From assembly GCF_042650605.1 (NCBI RefSeq), contig NZ_JBHSBN010000063.1, positions 1 through 11,078 of the forward strand: a stretch of DNA of 11,078 nucleotides, written 5' to 3'. This stretch comes from Micromonospora_J zhanjiangensis (GTDB lineage: Bacteria; Actinomycetota; Actinomycetes; Mycobacteriales; Micromonosporaceae). The translations under genes and the position numbers were made by a program. Below the pieces are notes generated by a model that saw nothing but the letters and a program-made list of their open reading frames with translations, did no database searches and was not told where the DNA came from. This document shows, piece by piece, positions 6,697 to 11,078 of the stretch. Within the stretch, counting starts at the first letter, position 1. Every line of letters starts with the position of its first letter.

Positions 6697-7685
6697 CCAC
6701 CGCCTCCCTCGCGACCGTACGGAACACCTGGGCGCGACTGCCGCGCCGGCACATCCCGGTGCTGACCACCCTCGTGCTGCTGCTGATCCTGTACGGCATC
6801 GGGGTGTCCCAGTACCGGGCGTTCTCGAACGTCCAGGTCGTCTTCAACGTCTTCATCGACAACGGGTTCATGCTCGTCGTCGCGGTCGGGATGACGTTCG
6901 TGATCCTGACCGGCGGGATCGACCTGTCGGTCGGCTCGGTGGTCGCGATGACCGCGATGGTGTCGGCCGCCCTGCTGCGCGCGGGCCTGCCGGCCGGCCT
7001 GGTGCTGGTGATCGCGTTGCTCATCGGTCCGACCCTGGGCCTGCTGATGGGCTGCGTGATCCACTTCTTCGAGATCCAGCCGTTCATCGTCACCCTGGCC
7101 GGGATGTTCTTCGCCCGCGGGATGTGCACCTTCATCAGCGACAAGTCCATCCCGATCACCGACGGGTTCTGGACCGCGGTGTCGCAGAAGCGGATCGGCG
7201 ACCCGGCCGGTAACTTCGTGTCGATCAGCGTGCTGATCGCGTTCGCCGTGGTGGCCGTGGCCGCGTACGCGCTGGCGTACACCCGCCTGGGGCGCAACGT
7301 GTACGCGATCGGCGGCAACGCGCAGTCGGCGCTGTTGATGGGTCTGCCGGTGGGGCGTACCCGGATCGCCGTGTACACGATCAGCGGGCTGTGCTCGGCG
7401 ATCGGCGGCATCCTGCTGTCCTTCTACACGCTCTCCGGCGCACCGCTGATCGCGATCGGCATGGAACTCGACGTCATCGCGGCGGTGGTCATCGGCGGCA
7501 CGGTGCTCACCGGCGGGTCGGGATACGTGTTCGGCACCGTCCTCGGCGTGCTGGTGCTGGGCGTGATCCAGACGTTGATCACCTTCGACGGCAGCCTCAA
7601 CTCCTGGTGGACCAAGATCGTGATCGGCGGCCTGCTCTTCGCCTTCATCCTGCTCCAGCGCCTCATCGGCATCCGCTACAAGTGA
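6693..7685 (+). CDS. yjfF: Sugar ABC transporter permease 2, YjfF-like
   Basis: This 330-residue integral membrane protein is of the same permease family as its upstream neighbour but clearly a distinct paralogue. VGMTFVILTGGIDLSVGSVVAMTAM is the family signature region (given here as spanning roughly residues 66-90). TLAGMFFARGM, the SIPITDGF segment, YAIGGNAQSALLMG (coupling segment) and FDGSLNSWWTKIVIGG near the C-terminus match E. coli YjfF closely from memory. These features mark it as the second half of a YtfT/YjfF heterodimer and not a duplicate of permease 1. It starts inside the stop of permease 1 (ATGA), with AGGTG at 6683-6687 as a modest ribosome site, so translational coupling probably matters. 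Confidence 0.94.
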   Translation: MTTASLATVRNTWARLPRRHIPVLTTLVLLLILYGIGVSQYRAFSNVQVVFNVFIDNGFMLVVAVGMTFVILTGGIDLSVGSVVAMTAMVSAALLRAGLPAGLVLVIALLIGPTLGLLMGCVIHFFEIQPFIVTLAGMFFARGMCTFISDKSIPITDGFWTAVSQKRIGDPAGNFVSISVLIAFAVVAVAAYALAYTRLGRNVYAIGGNAQSALLMGLPVGRTRIAVYTISGLCSAIGGILLSFYTLSGAPLIAIGMELDVIAAVVIGGTVLTGGSGYVFGTVLGVLVLGVIQTLITFDGSLNSWWTKIVIGGLLFAFILLQRLIGIRYK

Positions 7686-7686
7686 A

Positions 7687-7713
7687 CCCCCGCGCCCTCC
7701 CGCGCGCCGGGGG
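7687..7713 (+). promoter_or_regulatory. Intercistronic hairpin before araA
   Basis: CCCCCG at 7687-7692 pairs with CGGGGG at 7708-7713. After one bulged C, CGC at 7693-7695 can pair with GCG at 7704-7706. It begins 2 nt after the permease 2 stop. In a 97-nt gap with no visible promoter or operator, it may stabilise the upstream mRNA or partly attenuate araA. It lacks a T run. Confidence 0.35.
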
Positions 7714-7782
7714 CCCGAGTGCCACCGGAGTCCGGGTCGGCGGAGGTCCAGTGACCGTTCCAACTCGTGGAAGGCAACCTGC

Positions 7783-9285
7783 ATGGCAACGCACCCTGAG
7801 CCCGAGGTCTGGTTTCTCACCGGGAGCCAGCCCCTGTACGGCGAGGACACCCTTCGCCAGGTGGCCGACCAGTCCCGCCGGATCGCCGAGCTGCTCGACA
7901 CCGCGCCGGACATCCCGGTGCGGATCCGCTGGAAGCCGGTGCTGACCACCAGCGACGAGATCCTGCGGGTCTGCCAGGACGCCGCGGTGCAGGGTGCGGT
8001 CGGGGTGATCGCCTGGATGCACACCTTCTCGCCGGCCAAGATGTGGATCTCCGGCCTGGACGCGTTGCGGACCCCGCTGCTGCACCTGCACACCCAGTCC
8101 AACGTCGCGCTGCCGTGGGCCGAGATCGACATGGACTTCATGAACCTGAACCAGGCCGCCCACGGCGACCGGGAGTTCGGCTTCATCCAGACCCGGCTCG
8201 GGGTGGCCCGCAAGACCGTCGCCGGGCACGTGACCGACCCGCGGGTGGTCGCCCGGGTCGGTGCCTGGGCCCGGGCCGCCATCGGCTGGTCGGCGATGCG
8301 GTCGCTGCGGCTGGCCCGGTTCGGCGACAACATGCGCAACGTCGCGGTGACCGAGGGCGACAAGGTCGAGGCGGAGCTGCGCTTCGGCGTCTCGGTCAAC
8401 ACGTACGGCGTCAACGACCTGGTCCAGGTGGTCGACGAGGTGCCGGACGCGCAGATCGACGACCTGGTCAAGGAGTACGACGACACGTACCGGGTCGACG
8501 CCGGGCTGCGTCCCGGTGGGGAACGGCACGACTCGCTGCGGTACGCGGCGCGGGTGGAACTCGGTCTGCGGGCCTTCCTGGACCGGGGCGGGTTCCGCGC
8601 GTTCACCACGAACTTCGAGGACCTCGGTGGGCTGCGCCAGTTGCCGGGCATCGCCGTGCAGCGCCTGATGGCCGACGGCTACGGCTTCGGCGGCGAGGGT
8701 GACTGGAAGACCTCGGTGCTGGTCCGGACCGTCAAGGCGATGTCGGTCGGCGTCGAGGGCGGTACGTCGTTCATGGAGGACTACACCTACGACCTGACCC
8801 CCGGCTCGGAGGTGATCCTCGGCGCGCACATGTTGGAGGTGTGCCCGACGATCGCCTCCGACACGCCGACCGTCGAGATCCACCCGCTCGGCATCGGCGG
8901 CCGGGAGGACCCGGTCCGGTTGGTCTTCGACGGCCGGCCGGGGCCGGCCGTGGTGCTCGGCCTGGCCGACATGGGCGAGCGGTTCCGGCTGGTCGCGAAC
9001 GAGATCGACGTCATCGCGCCGCCCCAGCCGTTGCCGAAGCTCCCGGTGGCACGGGCCGTCTGGCGTCCGCGACCGCACCTGGCCGGCTCGGCCGAGGCGT
9101 GGATCATGGCGGGCGCACCGCACCACACCGTGTTGTCCCAGGCCGTCGGCGTGGAGGAACTGCACGACCTGGCCGAGATGGCGCGGACCGAACTCGTCGT
9201 CATCGACGCCGACACCGAGCCGCGTCGATTCGCCGCCGAACTCCGGTGGAACCAGGCCTACCACCGGCTGGCCCGCGGGCTGTGA
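7783..9285 (+). CDS. araA: L-arabinose isomerase AraA
   Basis: This 500-residue cytoplasmic enzyme, the normal family length, interconverts L-arabinose and L-ribulose, the first step of the pathway. The N-terminus EVWFLTGSQPLYG is diagnostic, followed by WMHTFSPAKMWI and LHTQSNVALPW. Metal and catalytic positions known from E. coli AraA are all in place: Glu305 in FGGEGDWKTS, Glu332 in TSFMEDYTY, His349 in GAHMLEVCP and His448 in PHHTVLS. ATG 7783 is preceded by GGAAGG (7769-7774) with 8 nt spacing. It is the last gene of the operon, separated from araBD by the transporter genes. I see no promoter of its own, so it is probably expressed from the araB promoter. Confidence 0.97.
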   Translation: MATHPEPEVWFLTGSQPLYGEDTLRQVADQSRRIAELLDTAPDIPVRIRWKPVLTTSDEILRVCQDAAVQGAVGVIAWMHTFSPAKMWISGLDALRTPLLHLHTQSNVALPWAEIDMDFMNLNQAAHGDREFGFIQTRLGVARKTVAGHVTDPRVVARVGAWARAAIGWSAMRSLRLARFGDNMRNVAVTEGDKVEAELRFGVSVNTYGVNDLVQVVDEVPDAQIDDLVKEYDDTYRVDAGLRPGGERHDSLRYAARVELGLRAFLDRGGFRAFTTNFEDLGGLRQLPGIAVQRLMADGYGFGGEGDWKTSVLVRTVKAMSVGVEGGTSFMEDYTYDLTPGSEVILGAHMLEVCPTIASDTPTVEIHPLGIGGREDPVRLVFDGRPGPAVVLGLADMGERFRLVANEIDVIAPPQPLPKLPVARAVWRPRPHLAGSAEAWIMAGAPHHTVLSQAVGVEELHDLAEMARTELVVIDADTEPRRFAAELRWNQAYHRLARGL

Positions 9286-9303
9286 CCGCCCGGACGCCGG
9301 CGC

Positions 9304-9379
9304 GGCTGTCGGGGGTCGGCGGGTCGGTCGGGGAGCCCGGGAGGGTCCGGCTGTCGGTGGTCGGCCGGCTGGGCTGTCG
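9304..9379 (+). repeat. Three exact 8-bp direct repeats upstream of the regulator gene
   Basis: GGCTGTCG occurs at 9304-9311, 9349-9356 and 9372-9379. Start-to-start distances are 45 and 23 bp, and the last copy abuts the candidate -10 box at 9380. This could be a factor-binding array controlling the regulator. The region is G-rich and low in complexity, so chance or local duplication is possible. Confidence 0.4.
9311..9345 (+). other. G-quadruplex-type motif after araA
   Basis: Five runs of at least three G lie at 9311-9315, 9321-9323, 9330-9333, 9339-9341 and 9343-9345, with loops of 5, 6, 5 and 1 nt. This meets the usual G3-N1-7 rule on the coding strand. It sits 25-60 nt after the araA stop and just upstream of the regulator's promoter region, so in RNA it could affect the 3' end of the operon transcript. 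Such motifs are frequent by chance in very GC-rich DNA. Confidence 0.35.
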
Positions 9380-9385
9380 TACACT
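9380..9385 (+). promoter_or_regulatory. Candidate -10 box of the regulator gene
   Basis: TACACT fits the actinomycete TANNNT -10 pattern and is one of the few A/T-containing spots in this gap. No good -35 box lies 16-19 bp upstream, so the promoter would be weak or activator-dependent. The resulting leader would be about 110 nt and would contain the small ORF at 9444-9503. No copy of the araB operator is seen here. Confidence 0.35.
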
Positions 9386-9443
9386 GTCCGTGATTCAAGG
9401 CTTCCGGCCCGGGTCGCCGGAGCGGGTGCCGGGAGAGGCGATC

Positions 9444-9503
9444 GTGCAGCCCAGGCCACTCCGGTCGAGCACCGACGGCCCTCCGGCGAGCAGGTGGGAG
9501 TGA
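9444..9503 (+). CDS. Possible 19-residue leader peptide ORF before the regulator
   Basis: GTG at 9444 is preceded by a strong ribosome site, GGGAGAGG at 9431-9438, with 5 nt spacing. The 19-codon product reads MQPRPLRSSTDGPPASRWE (GTG read as Met) and ends at TGA 9501-9503, one base before the regulator's ATG at 9505. The regulator's own ribosome site (about 9493-9500) lies inside this ORF, so ribosomes translating it could open or block regulator initiation. It resembles no protein I know. The ORF is not rich in one amino acid, so ordinary amino-acid attenuation is unlikely. Translation is unproven; GC-rich gaps often stay open by chance. Confidence 0.35.
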   Translation: MQPRPLRSSTDGPPASRWE

Positions 9504-9504
9504 C

Positions 9505-10512
9505 ATGGCTGCGCGCGGTCCGGCGATGACGGACGTGGCCCGCCTCGCCGGGGTCTCCCATCAGACGGTGTCGAGGGTCCTCAACGGGCACCCCAACGTC
9601 CGTGAGCAGACCCGGCTGCGGGTGCAGGCGGCCATCGCCGAGCTGGGGTACCTGCCCAACCGGGCGGCCCGCGCGCTGGTCACCGGCCGCTCGCAGGTGA
9701 TCGGCGTGGTCGCCCAGAACACCACGCTCTTCGGCCCGGCGTCCCTGCTCGCCGCCCTGGAGCAGACGGCGGCCGAGGAGGGCTTCGCCGTCAGCGTGGG
9801 CAGTGTGCGGAGCCTGGACCACCGGTCGATCTCAGAGGTGGTCGAGCGGCACCTCGCCCACCGGGTCGCCGGCATCGTCGTGATCGCGCCGGTCGAGTCG
9901 GCCGGCGAGGCGCTGGAGCACCTGCCCCGGGACGTCCCGCTGGTCACCGTCGACGGTGACCCTCGCCGGCCGGTGCCGCTGGTCACGGTCGACCAGGTGG
10001 CCGGTGCCCGGGCGGCCACCCAGCACCTGCTCGACGCCGGGCACCGGACCGTCTGGCACGTGTCCGGGCCGTCCGACTGGTTCGACAGCGCGGGCCGGAT
10101 CGAGGGCTGGCGGGAGGCGTTGCGGACGGCCGGGGTGGAGGTGCCGCCGCTGATGGCGGCGGACTGGTCGGCGGCGTCCGGCTACCGGTGCGGGCAGATG
10201 TTGGCCCGGATGCCGGAGGCCACCGCGGTCTTCACCGCCAACGACCATGTCGCCCTCGGCGTGTTGCGGGCCCTGCACGAGCACGGCCGGCGGGTGCCGC
10301 GCGACATCAGCGTGGTCGGCTTCGACGATGTGCCGGAGGCCGCCTACTTCATCCCACCGCTGACCACCGTCCGGCCGGACTTCGACGCGGTGGCCCGGGC
10401 CAGCCTCCGGTTGCTGCTGGCCCAGATCGAGTCGAACGGCGGCGGCCGGCTGCGGCAGACCGTCGCGCCCACCCTGATCGCCCGGTCCAGCGTCGGCCCG
10501 CCGCCGCGCTGA
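9505..10512 (+). CDS. LacI-family transcriptional regulator, probable repressor of the ara operon
   Basis: This 335-residue protein has the LacI-family layout. The N-terminal helix-turn-helix is MTDVARLAGVSHQTVSRVLN (residues 8-27), followed by a hinge with the minor-groove leucine Leu58 in PNRAARALVTGRS. A sugar-binding domain of the periplasmic-binding-protein fold follows from IGVVAQNTTLFGP to the end; SGPSDWFDSAGRIEGW and TANDHVALGVLRAL are its recognisable segments, and VVGFDDVPEAAYFIPPLTTV is the family signature near the C-terminus. ATG 9505 has GGTGGGAG 4 nt upstream; an alternative ATG at 9526 would still keep the HTH. It follows araA on the same strand. A dyad typical for LacI proteins overlaps the araB promoter, so repression relieved by L-arabinose or a pathway intermediate is likely. 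Sugar specificity cannot be read from the sequence. Confidence 0.93.
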   Translation: MAARGPAMTDVARLAGVSHQTVSRVLNGHPNVREQTRLRVQAAIAELGYLPNRAARALVTGRSQVIGVVAQNTTLFGPASLLAALEQTAAEEGFAVSVGSVRSLDHRSISEVVERHLAHRVAGIVVIAPVESAGEALEHLPRDVPLVTVDGDPRRPVPLVTVDQVAGARAATQHLLDAGHRTVWHVSGPSDWFDSAGRIEGWREALRTAGVEVPPLMAADWSAASGYRCGQMLARMPEATAVFTANDHVALGVLRALHEHGRRVPRDISVVGFDDVPEAAYFIPPLTTVRPDFDAVARASLRLLLAQIESNGGGRLRQTVAPTLIARSSVGPPPR

Positions 10513-10532
10513 TCCGGTACGTCATGAACACC

Positions 10533-10570
10533 GTCGGCCCGGCCCCGGAGTTCTCCGGGACCGGGCCGAC
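10533..10570. terminator. Shared hairpin terminator between convergent regulator and xylanase genes
   Basis: The 16-nt arms GTCGGCCCGGCCCCGG (10533-10548) and CCGGGACCGGGCCGAC (10555-10570) pair with one exception and enclose the 6-nt loop AGTTCT. The odd position is a C-A mismatch in the + strand RNA but a G-U wobble in the - strand RNA, so the stem is uninterrupted for the xylanase transcript. It lies 20 nt after the regulator stop and 11 nt after the xylanase stop, which makes it a probable two-way terminator. Confidence 0.82.
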
Positions 10571-10581
10571 GAGGGCTCAGC

Positions 10582-11078
10582 TCAGCTCGCCGTGCAGGTC
10601 GGGGTGCCGGACGGACCGGTCCCGTTGCCCTGGAAGCCGAACTCGGTGGTCTGGCCGGCACCGACCTGACCGTTGTAGCTGACGTTCTGGAAGCCGACCG
10701 TGCCGCTGTTGCCGCTGGCCGTGGCGTTCCAGGTGTTCGTGACCGTCGTGCCGGACGGCAGGGTGATCCGGACGTTCCAGCCGCGGATGGCGGCCGACCC
10801 GGCGGTGACCTTGACGCTGGCGGTGAAGCCGCCGTTCCACGAGTTCAGCGTCACCGACGCGGTGCAGCCGCTACCGCCGGGCGGCGGGGTGGTCGGCGGG
10901 GGAGTGGTCGGTCCGCCGGTGGTGGGCGGCGGGGTCGTGGGCGGCGGGTTCGTGCCGCCGGCGTTGAGGGCGTCCAGGACGGAGTTGTAGGCGGCCTTCT
11001 TGTTGCCGTTGCCGTCGAACAGCAGGGGGTTTTCTCCGGTGCGCCAGGAGTCGCTGTCGCGGATGCCCCAGACGGTGA
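10582..11078 (-). CDS. GH10 endo-1,4-beta-xylanase with C-terminal CBM2 (partial, N-terminus outside window)
   Basis: The 164 visible C-terminal residues run off the right edge. They begin with TVWGIRDSDSWR, then PLLFDGNGNKKAAYNSVLDAL, the end of the (beta/alpha)8 barrel of a glycoside hydrolase family 10 xylanase as known from Streptomyces and Cellulomonas enzymes. A Pro/Thr/Gly linker with PPTTPPP-type repeats follows (visible residues about 41-70). The CBM2 begins GCTASVTLNSWNGGF, contains GWNVRITLPSG, NTWNA, QNVSYNGQV and EFGFQGNGTG, and ends TPTCTAS. A Cys near each end of the module can form the family disulfide. The catalytic glutamates, signal peptide and start lie outside. The enzyme should be secreted and cut the xylan backbone, which in arabinoxylan carries the arabinose used by the neighbouring operon. 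Confidence 0.94.
   Translation of the reverse strand, partial: TVWGIRDSDSWRTGENPLLFDGNGNKKAAYNSVLDALNAGGTNPPPTTPPPTTGGPTTPPPTTPPPGGSGCTASVTLNSWNGGFTASVKVTAGSAAIRGWNVRITLPSGTTVTNTWNATASGNSGTVGFQNVSYNGQVGAGQTTEFGFQGNGTGPSGTPTCTAS

Noticed and set aside
7742..7945. GGAGGT followed by GTG at 7751 as a small gene before araA
   Set aside because: The spacing is only 3 nt, and the frame runs well into araA in another phase without protein-like composition.
6303..8651. Very long open frame on the - strand across both permease genes and the araA start
   Set aside because: It mirrors genes with clear family motifs on the + strand. Long antisense frames are expected when third positions are nearly all G/C, and its product is low-complexity His/Asp/Arg-rich.
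7663..9822. Long open frame on the - strand across araA and the regulator start
   Set aside because: It is a GC-driven shadow of araA with no recognisable domain and no sensible ribosome site.
1..11078. CRISPR arrays, tRNA or rRNA genes, insertion sequences and phage genes
   Set aside because: I saw no regularly spaced repeats, tRNA-like cloverleaf segments, transposase motifs or target-site duplications by eye.

Overview
The window is very GC-rich and its coding strand uses mostly G or C at third codon positions. Genes carry strong GGAGG-type ribosome sites and ATGA overlaps, and two secreted cellulose/xylan-binding proteins are present. This points to a filamentous actinomycete. A Micromonosporaceae-like soil or plant-litter saprophyte is the best guess, made from style only and not from a database match.

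The centre (about 329-9285) is a complete L-arabinose utilisation operon on the + strand. It holds araB (ribulokinase), araD (ribulose-5-phosphate 4-epimerase), a four-gene sugar ABC importer of the YtfQ-YtfR-YtfT-YjfF type (lipoprotein receptor, double ATPase, two permeases), and araA (L-arabinose isomerase). Together these import the sugar and convert L-arabinose to L-ribulose, L-ribulose-5-phosphate and D-xylulose-5-phosphate, which enters the pentose phosphate pathway. Ahead of araB is a TTGACC/TAACAC promoter whose -10 box lies inside a near-perfect LacI-family operator (TGTGAGCGCTAACA), so occupancy should block transcription. Two longer gaps inside the operon, before the receptor gene and between receptor and ATPase, hold a C-rich, G-poor tract and a pair of mutually exclusive hairpins. 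Both are plausible places where expression of the transporter genes is tuned.

Downstream (9286-10512) is a LacI-family regulator on the same strand, the likely repressor of the operon. Its upstream region holds three exact 8-bp repeats, a G-quadruplex-type motif, a possible -10 box, and a previously easy-to-miss 19-codon leader ORF with a strong ribosome site that stops one base before the regulator's ATG.

The edges are hemicellulose-degrading genes, both cut by the window. On the left is the last 48 residues of a protein ending in a family 2 carbohydrate-binding module (+ strand), followed by two hairpins. On the right, on the - strand, is the C-terminal part of a GH10 endo-xylanase with a Pro/Thr linker and a CBM2. 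A strong hairpin separates it from the regulator and probably terminates both convergent genes. The arrangement fits arabinoxylan use: secreted enzymes release pentoses, and the operon between them imports and catabolises the arabinose. I see no wholly new system here. The most interesting items are regulatory.
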